A stretch of 64,000 bases of DNA from Hephaestia mangrovi (GCF_019880555.1 NZ_JAINVU010000006.1:151798-215797); one strand, 5' to 3'. Shown: positions 45,751-56,041, counted from the stretch's first letter. The notes: a model not told the origin generated them from the sequence alone. Translations and numbers: made by a program.

Positions 45751-45825
45751 GGTCAGGACCACCGGCGGCGGGTTCGTCATCCGGATGGCGTTGCGTTCCG
45801 CCGGTCCGTGCGCCATCCTGCTGCG

Positions 45826-46155
45826 ATGCTGCATCTCGGGTTCGCGACAACGCTGGATCTGCTGAGCTGGATCGTGATCCTTGCGCTCGGCGCGAAAGGG
45901 GCGGCGGCCGCGATCGTCCTGCTCGTCGATATAGAAGCCCGCGATCGCCCCGGCTGGGGAACGATCCTGTGGTGGGTAACCAAGGTGACGCCACTCATCG
46001 CCGTGCCCTGCCTGATCTGGCTTGCCTTTCTGGAGAAGGAGAGGGGCCTGGTTCAGCTGTATCTCGCCCTGGGCGTGTTCGTCGTGATCGCGGTGCCGCT
46101 CGCGATTCGCAAGCGCCGAAGACGTATGGCCGAGCATATGCCAAAGACGGTCTGA
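45826..46155 (+). CDS. Small membrane protein of unknown function
   Basis: The 109-residue product has three hydrophobic segments (LDLLSWIVILALGAKGAAAA, ILWWVTKVTPLIAVPCLIWL and LVQLYLALGVFVVIAVPLAI) and a basic tail (RKRRRRMAEHMPKTV), so it is probably an inner-membrane protein. I recognise no family. The ATG at 45826 is preferred to an upstream GTG at 45808, though neither has a clear ribosome site. It follows zur by 75 bases and converges on the GNAT gene. Confidence 0.6.
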   Translation: MLHLGFATTLDLLSWIVILALGAKGAAAAIVLLVDIEARDRPGWGTILWWVTKVTPLIAVPCLIWLAFLEKERGLVQLYLALGVFVVIAVPLAIRKRRRRMAEHMPKTV

Positions 46156-46176
46156 CTTCGTAGACCTGCCGGTCGC

Positions 46177-46716
46177 CTAAGGCAGCGCCTTCGTCATCCT
46201 GACCAGCGGCACCGCGACGCCATCGACCGGCGGCGTCGTCACCCGCTCACTCGCGGTATAGCTGCACGCGCGGTAGAGCGGTTCGCCGGCTAATGTCGCC
46301 ATCAGCTCGGCTCGGCCGAACCCCGCCTTCGCAGCCGCGGCTTCGCAAGCGTCGAGGATCGCGCGGCCGACGCCTTGCCTCGCGAACGCGGGATCGGTGA
46401 ACATCGCCCTGATCCGCGCCGGCTCGCGCGCGGGATCGAGTGTCCGCGCGTCGCGCAGGTCGCTGCTGTGATCGCCGCCGTAGAGCGTCGCGCGCCAGCT
46501 CCAGCCGCCGCATCCGGCCAGCGCGCCGCCGATCCGCGCGAGGAAATAGCTGCGATCGGCGATCAGCTGGGTATCGAGCCCCATCACCGCGCGGCTCGCC
46601 GCGATCTCGGCGTCGCTCAGGAAGCCGCGCTGCAAATCGTCGATCGCGCGCGCCATCAGCGCCCGGATCGCCGGAATGTCGGCTTCGGTCGCGGGTTCGA
46701 TCACCATATCGGCCAT
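46177..46716 (-). CDS. GNAT family N-acetyltransferase
   Basis: Acetyl-CoA-dependent acyltransferase of 179 residues. Substrate-side features are ATEADIPAIRALMARAI; the acetyl-CoA loop is FTDPAFARQGVGRAILDACE (motif A, Q/R-x-x-G-x-G/A). The C-terminal EPLYRACSYTASERVTTP is typical of the small-molecule branch. Target unknown. It is divergent from tlyA, with 54 bases between starts. Confidence 0.85.
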   Translation of the reverse strand: MADMVIEPATEADIPAIRALMARAIDDLQRGFLSDAEIAASRAVMGLDTQLIADRSYFLARIGGALAGCGGWSWRATLYGGDHSSDLRDARTLDPAREPARIRAMFTDPAFARQGVGRAILDACEAAAAKAGFGRAELMATLAGEPLYRACSYTASERVTTPPVDGVAVPLVRMTKALP

Positions 46717-46770
46717 CGCGCGACGGTTGCGGCGCCGCGCCGTCCGCGTCAAGGAGGCGCTGGAGGAACC

Positions 46771-47514
46771 ATGGCCAAGCAGCGCATCGATCAACTGCTC
46801 GTCGATCGCGGGCTCGCGGAATCGCGGACGCGCGCGCAGGCGCTGGTGATGGCCGGCCATGTCTTCGTCGGCGATCGCAAGATCGACAAGGCGGGCCAGC
46901 AGGTGGCCGACGACGCGGCGGTGGAGGTGCGCGGCCGCGATCATCCCTGGGTGTCGCGCGGCGGCATCAAGCTCGCGCACGGGCTCGATCAGACCGGCTG
47001 GGACGTCGCCGGCGCGGTGGCGATCGACGTCGGCTCGTCGACCGGCGGCTTCACCGATGTGCTGCTCAGCCGCGGCGCGGCGCGCGTCTATGCAGTCGAC
47101 AGCGGCACCAACCAGCTCGCCTGGAAGCTGCGCCAGGATGATCGCGTGATCGTTCACGAACGCACCAGCGCGCGCATCCTCACCACCGAGCACATCCCGG
47201 AAAACGTCGACCTGATCGTCTGCGATGCGAGCTTCATCGGCCTCGCCAAGGTGCTCGAAAAGCCGCTCGGCTTCGCCAAGCCGCTGGCGCGCGCGCTGGT
47301 GCTGGTCAAGCCGCAGTTCGAGGCGGGGCGGGAGGAAGTCGGCAAGGGCGGGGTGGTGCGCGATCCCGCCGTCCACGCCCGCGTCTGCGACGAGGTCGCG
47401 CGCTGGTTCGAGGATCAGGGCTGGCGTGTCGTCGGCGTGACGCAAAGTCCCATTACGGGACCGGAGGGGAATGTCGAGTTCCTGCTTGCCGCGCAGCGGG
47501 ACCTTTCCGCCTAG
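46771..47514 (+). CDS. tlyA: TlyA family rRNA (cytidine-2'-O)-methyltransferase
   Basis: The 247 residues have an N-terminal S4 RNA-binding domain (RIDQLLVDRGLAESRTRAQA to about 60) and an FtsJ-like methyltransferase. The SAM site is AIDVGSSTGGFTDVLL, followed by YAVDSGTNQLAWKL, DLIVCDASFIGL and ALVLVKPQFEAGRE. TlyA 2'-O-methylates ribosomal cytidines; in this phylum it may modify only 16S rRNA. GGAGG lies five bases before the ATG. Confidence 0.92.
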   Translation: MAKQRIDQLLVDRGLAESRTRAQALVMAGHVFVGDRKIDKAGQQVADDAAVEVRGRDHPWVSRGGIKLAHGLDQTGWDVAGAVAIDVGSSTGGFTDVLLSRGAARVYAVDSGTNQLAWKLRQDDRVIVHERTSARILTTEHIPENVDLIVCDASFIGLAKVLEKPLGFAKPLARALVLVKPQFEAGREEVGKGGVVRDPAVHARVCDEVARWFEDQGWRVVGVTQSPITGPEGNVEFLLAAQRDLSA

Positions 47515-47576
47515 TCGAAATCCGTTGTAAGCGGGTTTCCGATCTGTCTCGTACCGCTTGACAAAGGAGCGCGTGG

Positions 47577-48131
47577 GTGAGCGAACTGGCATCGAAGCAG
47601 CAATTGAGGATGTCGTTCGTGCGCTGGGCCCTGGTCACCGTGCCCGCGGTGCTGTTGCTCGGCTTCCTGTCGGGATCGAGTGTGCCGGCCGGCGCCGACA
47701 ACGGCTGGTATATGATGCTGGCCAAGCCCGCGCTGACCCCGCCGGATTGGGTGTTCCCGGTTGCCTGGACGATCCTCTACGTCCTGATGGGTATCGCGCT
47801 GGCGATCGTGCTCAACGCGCGTGGCGCGCGCGATCGCGGGTTGGCGATCGGCCTGTTCGTCGCCCAATTGGCGGCCAACCTGGTGTGGAACCCGTTGTTC
47901 TTCGGCGCGCATCGCGTGATGCTGGCGTTCGGCGTGATCGTCGTGATGTTTGCTTTGGCGCTGGCGGCGACGATCCTGTTCGGGCGTATCCGCGCGGCGG
48001 CGGCGTGGCTGATGGTGCCCTATCTCGCCTGGATCTGCTTTGCCGGGGCGTTGACCTGGGGTATCCATCGGCTCAATCCGGATGCCGATGGCCTTGTCCC
48101 CGGCGCGGTAAGCACCCAGATCGCATTATGA
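47577..48131 (+). CDS. tspO: TspO/MBR family membrane protein
   Basis: Five-span membrane protein of 184 residues that binds porphyrins and cholesterol-like ligands and is linked to stress and tetrapyrrole control. The signature runs through NGWYMMLAKPALTPPDWVFP, VAWTILYVLMGIALAIVL, QLAANLVWNPLFFGAHRV and PYLAWICFAGALTW. The GTG at 47577 follows AAGGAG. The N-terminal 15 residues are an extension. It stands alone between tlyA and ubiK. Confidence 0.93.
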   Translation: MSELASKQQLRMSFVRWALVTVPAVLLLGFLSGSSVPAGADNGWYMMLAKPALTPPDWVFPVAWTILYVLMGIALAIVLNARGARDRGLAIGLFVAQLAANLVWNPLFFGAHRVMLAFGVIVVMFALALAATILFGRIRAAAAWLMVPYLAWICFAGALTWGIHRLNPDADGLVPGAVSTQIAL

Positions 48132-48174
48132 TGGTTGAGGCGGCTGGTGCCGAACGAACGAAGGAACATCCGCA

Positions 48175-48507
48175 ATGCAATCCGAAAACAAGATTTTCGA
48201 CGATTTCGTCAAATTCGTGAACGGCGCCGCCGGCACGTTCGCCGGCATGGCGCGTGAGGGCCAGGCCGATGCGCGAACCCGGTTCCGCGAATGGATCGGT
48301 GGCCAGGATTTTGTGACCCGCGAGGAATTCGATGCGGTGAAGGCGATGGCCGCGGCTGCGCGCGACGAGGTCGATGCGCTGCGCGCCCGTCTCGATGCGC
48401 TCGAAGGCGCCGCGCCGCCGGCCGTGGTCAAGCCCGTGAAGCCGGCCGCCAAGCCTGCTGCGGCGAAGCGCGCCAAGGCGGCGCCGAAGGCCGCGCCCAA
48501 GGCGTGA
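48175..48507 (+). CDS. ubiK: Ubiquinone biosynthesis accessory factor UbiK
   Basis: Small helical membrane-fusogenic protein (BMFP/YqiC family) that assists late ubiquinone methylation and hydroxylation steps. The 110 residues start with KIFDDFVKFVNGAAGTFAG and continue with VTREEFDAVKAMAAAARDEV, an amphipathic coiled coil (DALRARLDALE), then an Ala/Lys/Pro-rich tail (KPAAKPAAAKRAKAAPKA). The tail is longer than in enterobacteria. Confidence 0.9.
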   Translation: MQSENKIFDDFVKFVNGAAGTFAGMAREGQADARTRFREWIGGQDFVTREEFDAVKAMAAAARDEVDALRARLDALEGAAPPAVVKPVKPAAKPAAAKRAKAAPKAAPKA

Positions 48508-48683
48508 GTTGATCGATCGCGGCGCCAGTCCGCGTCGTCATCCGGCGCTCCGGCGCGCGCGCTTCGTCGCGATGGCGCCGCGCGTGCCCCACAGCTTGTC
48601 CACAGCTTTTTCCACGCGGGGGTTCGGCGGCGGGGTTGTTTCGCGCGGCGCGGCCCGTCACCATGCGCGCGAGGGAGACATTT

Positions 48684-49190
48684 ATGCTCGATGAGGGCGA
48701 TCTCGAGCGCGACGATACCGCCGCGCCGATCGACATGCTGGAAAATTACTTCGCCGCGCACGGCTGGAAGCACGAGCGGCAGGACGAGGAAATCGTCGCC
48801 ACCGTCAAGGGCAGCTGGACCGAATACGAGCTGCGCGGGCTGTGGCGCGAGGACGACAGCGTGCTGCAATTCCTCGCCTTTCCGGACATCCGCGTCACCG
48901 AGGAGCGGCGCGCGGCGATCTATGAGGCGATCGGGCTGATCAACGAGCAATTGTGGATCGGCCATTTCGAATTGTGGTCGTCGACCGGCGTGCTGCTCTA
49001 TCGTCATGCCGCGATGGTCGGCGGAGGCGAGGATGCCGGCCTGTCCTTGTCCGACGCGGAACTGATCATCGAAAGCGCGATTGACGAGTGCGAGCGTTTC
49101 TATCCGGTGTTCCAGTTCGTCCTGTGGGGCGGCAAGACGCCGAAGGAGGCAATCGCCGCCGCGCTCATCGAAACCCAGGGAGAAGCATGA
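48684..49190 (+). CDS. YbjN domain-containing protein
   Basis: Soluble protein of 168 residues with a YbjN-type fold: APIDMLENYFAAHGWKHERQ, the paired strand KGSWTEYELRGLWREDDSVL, and NEQLWIGHFELWSSTGVLLY. YbjN proteins affect motility and stress but their mechanism is unknown; some resemble type III chaperones. The ATG at 48684 is chosen because GAGGGAG sits six bases upstream. The stop overlaps the proC start (ATGA), a common pairing in this group. Confidence 0.87.
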   Translation: MLDEGDLERDDTAAPIDMLENYFAAHGWKHERQDEEIVATVKGSWTEYELRGLWREDDSVLQFLAFPDIRVTEERRAAIYEAIGLINEQLWIGHFELWSSTGVLLYRHAAMVGGGEDAGLSLSDAELIIESAIDECERFYPVFQFVLWGGKTPKEAIAAALIETQGEA

Positions 49191-49996
49191 TTTCAGACGT
49201 ACCGACGAGCATCTGGTTGATTGGTTGCGGCAACATGGCGGGCGCCATGCTGTCGCGATGGGTGGAAAGCGGCGTGGTCGATCCGGCCACCGTTACGGTG
49301 GTCGATCCCGGCCAGCCCCGGCTTCCCGGCGGCGTGCGCCATGTCGCCAGCCTGCCCGACGAGGCGGCGCCCGAGGCGGTGATGATCGGCGTCAAGCCGC
49401 AGATGCTCGATGATATCGCCGGCGCGCTGGCGCCGAGGATCAAGGGCGTGAAGCTGCTGCTGTCGATCCTGGCCGGGGTCGAGGTCGCGTCGCTCGCCAG
49501 GCGCTTTGAGGCGGAAGCGATCGTGCGCGTCATGCCCAATCTGCCGGTCGCGCTCGGCCATGGCGCCGTCGGGCTCTACGGCGCCGATCCGCAAAGCGAG
49601 GCGGGGCACGCGGCGTCGGCGCTGATGGCGCCGCTCGGCACCGTCGAGTGGATCGACGAAGAAGGGCTGTTCGATGCCGTCACCGCGCTGTCGGGCAGCG
49701 GCCCCGGCTTCGTCTATCGCTTCATCGACGCGCTCGCCGCGGCCGGCGCCGCGCTTGGCCTGCCAGCCGATCAGGCGCTGCGCCTCGCCACCGCGACGGT
49801 CGAGGGCTCGGCGATGATGGCAGCGAACGCCGATGAGACGCCCGCCACGCTCGCCGATCGCGTTGCCAGCAAGGGCGGATCGACGCGCGAGGGCCTCAAC
49901 GTGCTCGATCGCGACGATGCGCTGCAACGCCTGCTCGTCGCGACGCTCACCGCCGCGCGCGATCGCAACGTCGAACTGGCCGCCGCCGCGCGCTGA
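49187..49996 (+). CDS. proC: Pyrroline-5-carboxylate reductase
   Basis: Last step of proline biosynthesis, NAD(P)H-dependent reduction of pyrroline-5-carboxylate. The 269 residues have the dinucleotide loop WLIGCGNMAGAMLSRW, the substrate region MPNLPVALGHGAVGLYG, and the family signature ALSGSGPGFVYRFIDALAAA with SKGGSTREGLNVLD. Overlaps the ybjN-like gene by four bases and ends 84 bases before the hemerythrin gene. Confidence 0.95.
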   Translation: MISDVPTSIWLIGCGNMAGAMLSRWVESGVVDPATVTVVDPGQPRLPGGVRHVASLPDEAAPEAVMIGVKPQMLDDIAGALAPRIKGVKLLLSILAGVEVASLARRFEAEAIVRVMPNLPVALGHGAVGLYGADPQSEAGHAASALMAPLGTVEWIDEEGLFDAVTALSGSGPGFVYRFIDALAAAGAALGLPADQALRLATATVEGSAMMAANADETPATLADRVASKGGSTREGLNVLDRDDALQRLLVATLTAARDRNVELAAAAR

Positions 49997-50080
49997 TTGA
50001 AGCTGGTCCACTTACGTGGACGCGGCAGCGGAACGCGCATCGCGCTTCGTCGGTTGTCTCTCGCGAGAAGGGAGATTGCC

Positions 50081-50686
50081 ATGACGACGCTCGATCGCGA
50101 CAGCAAGGGCCGCTTCATTTCGGACGAGGACGCGCGCCAGCGGCGCACCTCGGCTGTCAAGCTCGGCCTCGCCGCCACCGCCGGCGCGGCGATCGGGATG
50201 ATGGCGCTGTTCGGGCGGCGCACTGCCAGCCAGGCGCCGACGATCCTCGCCGGCGATTGGCCGCAGGCGCTCGCCGCCGAGCACAAGGCGGTGCTCAAGC
50301 TGTTCGACGCGATCGAGGCGACGCAGACGCGCGCCGTCGCGCGCCGCACGATGTTGCTGGCGCAGCTCAAGCATGCGCTGGCCAAGCACGCGATCGAGGA
50401 GGAGAATGCGATCTATCCCGCGTTGCGCGATGCTGGCCGTGCCGATGCCGCCGAATCGCTGATCCGCGATCATGGCGACGTGAAGCATTTCCTCTACGAT
50501 CTCGAGAACATGCCCAAGAACGCGCCCGAGTTCCTCGAGACGATCAAGGCCTTCCGCCACGAGATCGAAACGCACATGCGCGAGGAGGAGGAGCGCGATT
50601 TTCCGGCGCTGAAGGCGCAGCTTTCGGAAGATCAGAACCGCAAGCTGACCCGCCAGATGAATCGCGAGGGCTTCAAGCTCGCGTAG
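50081..50686 (+). CDS. Hemerythrin domain-containing protein
   Basis: The 201 residues have a short basic N-terminus, a hydrophobic segment (KLGLAATAGAAIGMMALFG, possible membrane anchor) and a four-helix hemerythrin HHE domain. Likely di-iron ligands are in AAEHKAVLKLFDAIE, HALAKHAIEEENAIYPAL, LIRDHGDVKHFLYDLE and FRHEIETHMREEEERDFP. HHE proteins bind O2 or NO, or help repair iron-sulfur clusters. The ATG at 50081 has GAAGGGAG before it. No partner gene is evident. Confidence 0.85.
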   Translation: MTTLDRDSKGRFISDEDARQRRTSAVKLGLAATAGAAIGMMALFGRRTASQAPTILAGDWPQALAAEHKAVLKLFDAIEATQTRAVARRTMLLAQLKHALAKHAIEEENAIYPALRDAGRADAAESLIRDHGDVKHFLYDLENMPKNAPEFLETIKAFRHEIETHMREEEERDFPALKAQLSEDQNRKLTRQMNREGFKLA

Positions 50687-50722
50687 CGATCAAGGCCTCG
50701 CCATCGCGAGTGCCAGCCAGGC

Positions 50723-51349
50723 TCAGCGGCGCATCCCGCGCACGCGATGGGCGACATAGCCCGCCACGGCGATCACGATCAGTCCCCCGATCACCGCGTC
50801 GGCCGAATGGAACGCGGCCTTGATCCGCGGGTCGCTGTCCCATGCGGCGCCGAGCTTCATCCCGATCCAGGCGAGCGCGAAGCACCACGGCCACGATCCG
50901 ATGAAGGTGTAGAGGTGAAACCGCCCCAGCGGCATCCGCGCGATGCCCGCGGGGAAGGCGATGAATGACCGGATCACCGGCAGCAGCCGCCCGATCAGCA
51001 CCGCTGCCGATCCGAACCGCGCGAAAAACCGGTCTGCCGCGTCGAGCTCGCCCGGCCCCAGCAGGACGAAGCGCCCCCAGCGCTCGATCGCCGGCCGGCC
51101 GCCGCGCTTGCCGAGCTCATAAGCGAACACCGATCCGATGTTGCAGCCGATCGCGCCCGCGGTCGCAACCGCGAACAGCTCGAAGCGCCCGGTCGAAACC
51201 AGATAGCCCGAAAACGGCATGATCACTTCGGATGGCAGTGGGATGCACGCGCTTTCGATCGCCATCATCAGCGCGACGCCGAGATAGCCGGTCGCGGAGA
51301 TCACGGCGACGATGAACCCGGCGAGCACGGCGAGGATATGTTCGATCAT
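50723..51349 (-). CDS. DedA family membrane protein
   Basis: DedA/VTT-type inner-membrane protein of 208 residues (12 more if the ATG at 51361 is used). Typical segments are MMAIESACIPLPSEVIMPFS, GCNIGSVFAYELGKRGGRPA, the reentrant RFGSAAVLIGRLLPVIRSFI and GIARMPLGRFHLYTFIGSWP. The family includes lipid-carrier flippases (undecaprenyl phosphate, phosphatidylethanolamine). The Arg in IGRLLPVIR and the Glu in AIESACIPLPSE are conserved. Ribosome-site evidence does not decide the start. Confidence 0.9.
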   Translation of the reverse strand: MIEHILAVLAGFIVAVISATGYLGVALMMAIESACIPLPSEVIMPFSGYLVSTGRFELFAVATAGAIGCNIGSVFAYELGKRGGRPAIERWGRFVLLGPGELDAADRFFARFGSAAVLIGRLLPVIRSFIAFPAGIARMPLGRFHLYTFIGSWPWCFALAWIGMKLGAAWDSDPRIKAAFHSADAVIGGLIVIAVAGYVAHRVRGMRR

Positions 51350-51517
51350 GTCCGCCGCCATGGCCGAGGCGCCGTTGCGTTTCCAGCCCCAAATGCGCGG
51401 CCTTCGCATCTGCCCGGCCAAGCCGCGCCGGCGTCAGCTGCACCTCGCCGGAACTTATTCCGCCACCGGTTCGTTCGAGACGTTGGTCGCCAAGTCAAAG
51501 TCAAAAAAGGGTTTATT

Positions 51518-51814
51518 ATGCGTTTGATGAAATTTGCGATGGCCGGCACTGCCGCGGCATCGATGCTGGTCGCCAGTGGCGCGATTGCCGCCGGCCCCGT
51601 CCGTTCCGCTGCCGCGGTTCCCGCCGTGCAGAGCGCACCGGTAAACGGCGTCCGCGCCGCGCCCGCGCTGAAGCACCGCAGCAGCCAGTCCGACGAGGGC
51701 ACGCCCGTCCTGGGTTACGCCCTTGCCGGCGTGTTTGCCGCCGGCCTGGTCGCCGCGACGATCGTCGCGACCGATCATAGCTCGGATTCGACCCCGCCCT
51801 CCAGCCCGGGCTAA
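51518..51814 (+). CDS. Small exported or membrane-anchored protein of unknown function
   Basis: The 98 residues begin with a signal-like sequence (MRLMKFAMAGTAAASMLVAS, then GAIAAG) and have a low-complexity Ala/Val/Pro middle. A second hydrophobic helix (VLGYALAGVFAAGLVAATIV) is followed by a Ser/Pro tail (DHSSDSTPPSSPG). The layout of signal peptide, basic spacer and single span near the C-terminus recurs in short alphaproteobacterial proteins without assigned function. An AT-rich leader (TCAAAAAAGG) and a terminator flank it, so it is its own transcription unit. Confidence 0.65.
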   Translation: MRLMKFAMAGTAAASMLVASGAIAAGPVRSAAAVPAVQSAPVNGVRAAPALKHRSSQSDEGTPVLGYALAGVFAAGLVAATIVATDHSSDSTPPSSPG

Positions 51815-51826
51815 CGGGTCAAGGCA

Positions 51827-51856
51827 GGCCTCGCGCCCAGGCGGCGCGGGGCCTTT
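51827..51856 (+). terminator. Terminator of the small exported protein gene
   Basis: Eleven-pair stem (GGCCTCGCGCC with GGCGCGGGGCC, one G-T pair), five-base loop, then TTT. It starts 12 bases after the stop codon. Confidence 0.7.
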
Positions 51857-51877
51857 GCTGCCCACCCCGGCGCGTGG

Positions 51878-53275
51878 TCAGCGTCGCAACAGCGCCGCCG
51901 CGCCGCGCAAATCCTCGACGAACCGCTCGAATTCTTCGGCCGCCTTGGCCTTGTCGGGCAGGCGCAGCAGATAGCTGGGATGCACCGTCACCCAGCCGGT
52001 GCCGCCATCCGGCAATTCGTGCGCCGCACCGCGTTCGCGCCCGATCGTCATTGGCCGGCCGAAAACCGATCGCGCCGCCGTCGCGCCCAGCGCCACAGTG
52101 ACCTGCGGCTTCACCACCAGCCGCTCCTGCTCGTACCACCAGCGGCATGCCTCGATCTCGCCGGCATTGGGCTTGGAATGGATGCGCCGTTTGCCGCGCC
52201 GCTCGAACTTGAAATGCTTCACCGCGTTGGTGACATAGGCTTGCGCACGATCGACGCCGGCGTCCGCCAGCGCGCGATCGAGCATCTGCCCGGCCGGCCC
52301 GACGAACGCACGCCCAGCGAGATCCTCCTGATCGCCCGGCTGCTCGCCGACCAGCATCATCGCCGCGCTCGTCGGCCCTTCGCCGAACACCGTCTGCGTA
52401 GCGTTCTTGTAGAGCGGGCACCGCGTGCAGCCCGCGGCTTCCTCGCGCAGCGCGTGCCATGCCGCCTCGGCATTGCCGCCGCGCTGCGTCCGTGCGGTAT
52501 CGATCATGCGTCTCTCCCGTGCCTGGGCGTCGGCGATCAGGCTCGGCACCAACGCCGTTTCGGGCATGTTTTTCCAGTAACGCTTCGGCATTTCCTTGAG
52601 CATCGCGCCGATCTTTATCCGCGCCGGGTTGAAGATCGATGCGTAATAGGTCTGCCACACCGCTTCGATCGCATCGTCCGCCGGGGCGTCGCCGCGCGTC
52701 GCGCCCGGCCCTTCGCGCACCGTCTCGCCGTCCCAATGCAATGACAATTCGGGCGTCAGGATCGACCACCGCATCGCCGCGAACCGATCGACGAAGAAGC
52801 CGGCATTGGCGCGCACGATATGATGCTCGGGCTCGAACCAGGCGATATAGCGCAGCCCGTCGTCGTCATGCGTCTCGCGAAAGCGCAGAAAGGCGCGCAT
52901 CTTGTGGATGTCGCGCCGCACCGCCTTGGCCATTGTCGCGATCCGCGCGATGAGCGGATCGGCCTCGTCGTCGAGCAGGCGGGGATGCGCCTGCAATCGG
53001 CACAGAGCGGCATAGAGCAAGGCAAACCGCTCGGGGTCGCGATGCAGCAGCGCCGCGCCGGCAAGGTCGATGAACGCGCGCGGCACCCTTAACCGCGCCG
53101 ATGGCTCCGCGATGGCTATCGAGGCGGGCGCCGCGGCGAACAGGTCGCCGCTTTCCCCGGTCTGCCATATGACTGCCCCGGGCGCGACGCCCTGGGCCGC
53201 AAGCGTTCTTGCCGCGTCGCGCCAGCCCGCGACATCGTCCGGACCGGAGAGCGTCACAGTGCGCAGCGCGGCCAT
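51878..53275 (-). CDS. UdgX-type uracil-DNA glycosylase fused to a DUF4130 domain
   Basis: The 465 residues join an N-terminal DUF4130 region (about 1-255) to a C-terminal family-4-like UDG. The UDG part has iron-sulfur Cys residues starting with CTRCPLY (283, 286), motif A as GEQPGDQED, and the UdgX hallmark KRRIHSKP, in which His366 is the residue known to cross-link covalently to the abasic sugar. Motif B VTVHPSYLL follows. UdgX binds uracil-DNA and forms a suicide adduct. The ATG at 53275 lies one base after the stop of the radical SAM gene, so both share one transcript. Confidence 0.9.
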   Translation of the reverse strand: MAALRTVTLSGPDDVAGWRDAARTLAAQGVAPGAVIWQTGESGDLFAAAPASIAIAEPSARLRVPRAFIDLAGAALLHRDPERFALLYAALCRLQAHPRLLDDEADPLIARIATMAKAVRRDIHKMRAFLRFRETHDDDGLRYIAWFEPEHHIVRANAGFFVDRFAAMRWSILTPELSLHWDGETVREGPGATRGDAPADDAIEAVWQTYYASIFNPARIKIGAMLKEMPKRYWKNMPETALVPSLIADAQARERRMIDTARTQRGGNAEAAWHALREEAAGCTRCPLYKNATQTVFGEGPTSAAMMLVGEQPGDQEDLAGRAFVGPAGQMLDRALADAGVDRAQAYVTNAVKHFKFERRGKRRIHSKPNAGEIEACRWWYEQERLVVKPQVTVALGATAARSVFGRPMTIGRERGAAHELPDGGTGWVTVHPSYLLRLPDKAKAAEEFERFVEDLRGAAALLRR

Positions 53276-53276
53276 G

Positions 53277-54527
53277 TCAGGCCGCGAACAATTCAAACTG
53301 CTCGGGACGCGGCGCCACCAGCGGCCGCAGGTCCTGCCGGTCGACGAGCGCGGTCGGCGACCAGTCGGCGGCCACGATGAACGGGCGCAGCCGGGCGATC
53401 GACACCGTCAGCCGGGCGACATCGTCAAGCCGCAGCCGCCGCCAGCGCCGGATCGACAGGATCGCGTCGACCGCCTTGATGCCGAGCCCCGGCACGCGCA
53501 GCAGCCGCTCGCGCGCGGCGGTGTTGACGTCGACCGGGAACGCCGCGCGAAACCGCAGCGCCCAGGCCAGTTTCGGGTCGATATCGAGCGGCAGCATCCC
53601 CGTCGTCTCGTCCGCCGCCGCCGCTACGTCGCCCGGCGCGAAGCCGTAAAAGCGCATCAGCCAGTCGGATTGGTAGAGTCGGTGCTCGCGCATCAAAGGC
53701 GGCCGCCGCAGCGGCAACACGGCGCTGGCATCGGGGATCGGGCTGAACGCCGAATAATAGACGCGTTTGAGATCAAACCGGCCGTAGAGCGTGGCGGCGC
53801 GATGGACGATGTCGCTGTCGGTCGCCGCGTCAGCGCCGACGATCATCTGGGTGGATTGCCCGGCCGGCGCGAAACGTGGTGCCGCGCGATAGCGGCGCCG
53901 GGCGTCGCTATGATCGGCGATCGACGCGGTCATCGCCCCCATTGCGCCCTCGATCCGTCCGGCGTTCTTTTCCGGCGCCAGCCGCTTGAGCCCGCCGATC
54001 GTCGGCAGTTCGACGTTGATCGACACGCGATCGGCGTGACGCCCGGCCGCCTCGACCAACGCCGGATCGGCGTCGGGGATCGTCTTCAGATGGATATAAC
54101 CGCGAAAATCGTGGTCTTCGCGCAGCGACCGCGCGACCTCGACGATCTGCTCCATGGTATAATTCGCCGATCGGATGATGCCCGACGAAAGGAACAGCCC
54201 CTCGATATAGTTGCGCTTGTAGAAAGCGATCGTCAGATCGACCACCTCGCGCGCGGTGAAGCGCGCGCGGCGCACGTTCGAGCTCTTGCGATTGATGCAA
54301 TAATGGCAGTCGAAGATGCAGCTATTGGTCAGCAGAACCTTGAGCAGCGAGATGCAGCGGCCGTCGGGTGCATACGCGTGGCAGATGCCCATTCCCTGGT
54401 CGGTCGAGCCGATCCCCTTGCCGCCGCGCGAATCGCGTTTGATCGATCCCGATGACGCGCAGGACGCGTCGTATTTCGCCGCATCGGCAAGGATTTCGAG
54501 CTTCTGACGGACGTCGAGCTGCGCCAT
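53277..54527 (-). CDS. Putative DNA modification/repair radical SAM protein
   Basis: Radical SAM enzyme of 416 residues. The iron-sulfur motif is CIFDCHYC (Cys70, Cys74, Cys77; C-x3-C-x2-C). The barrel carries LFLSSGIIRSANYTMEQIV and YIHLKTIPDAD. The C-terminus has a helix-hairpin-helix DNA-binding element (RERLLRVPGLGIKAVDAILS). This family is habitually paired with UdgX-DUF4130, as here, but its chemistry is unknown. The ribosome site overlaps an exact LexA box directly before the ATG at 54527, so the pair is probably SOS-induced. Confidence 0.9.
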   Translation of the reverse strand: MAQLDVRQKLEILADAAKYDASCASSGSIKRDSRGGKGIGSTDQGMGICHAYAPDGRCISLLKVLLTNSCIFDCHYCINRKSSNVRRARFTAREVVDLTIAFYKRNYIEGLFLSSGIIRSANYTMEQIVEVARSLREDHDFRGYIHLKTIPDADPALVEAAGRHADRVSINVELPTIGGLKRLAPEKNAGRIEGAMGAMTASIADHSDARRRYRAAPRFAPAGQSTQMIVGADAATDSDIVHRAATLYGRFDLKRVYYSAFSPIPDASAVLPLRRPPLMREHRLYQSDWLMRFYGFAPGDVAAAADETTGMLPLDIDPKLAWALRFRAAFPVDVNTAARERLLRVPGLGIKAVDAILSIRRWRRLRLDDVARLTVSIARLRPFIVAADWSPTALVDRQDLRPLVAPRPEQFELFAA

Positions 54528-54529
54528 CC

Positions 54530-54544
54530 GTTCCTTTTATGTTC
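54530..54544. promoter_or_regulatory. LexA box at the start of the radical SAM-udgX operon
   Basis: Plus-strand GTTC-CTTTTAT-GTTC, an exact GTTC-N7-GTTC operator, two bases upstream of the radical SAM start codon. LexA bound here would block transcription just before the coding region. The only other sequence in the 56-base gap is the pyk 3' side. Confidence 0.72.
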
Positions 54545-54583
54545 CGATCGCTCCGGGCGCAAGCGCCGACCGGATGACGCAGA

Positions 54584-56041
<1,458 letters not shown>

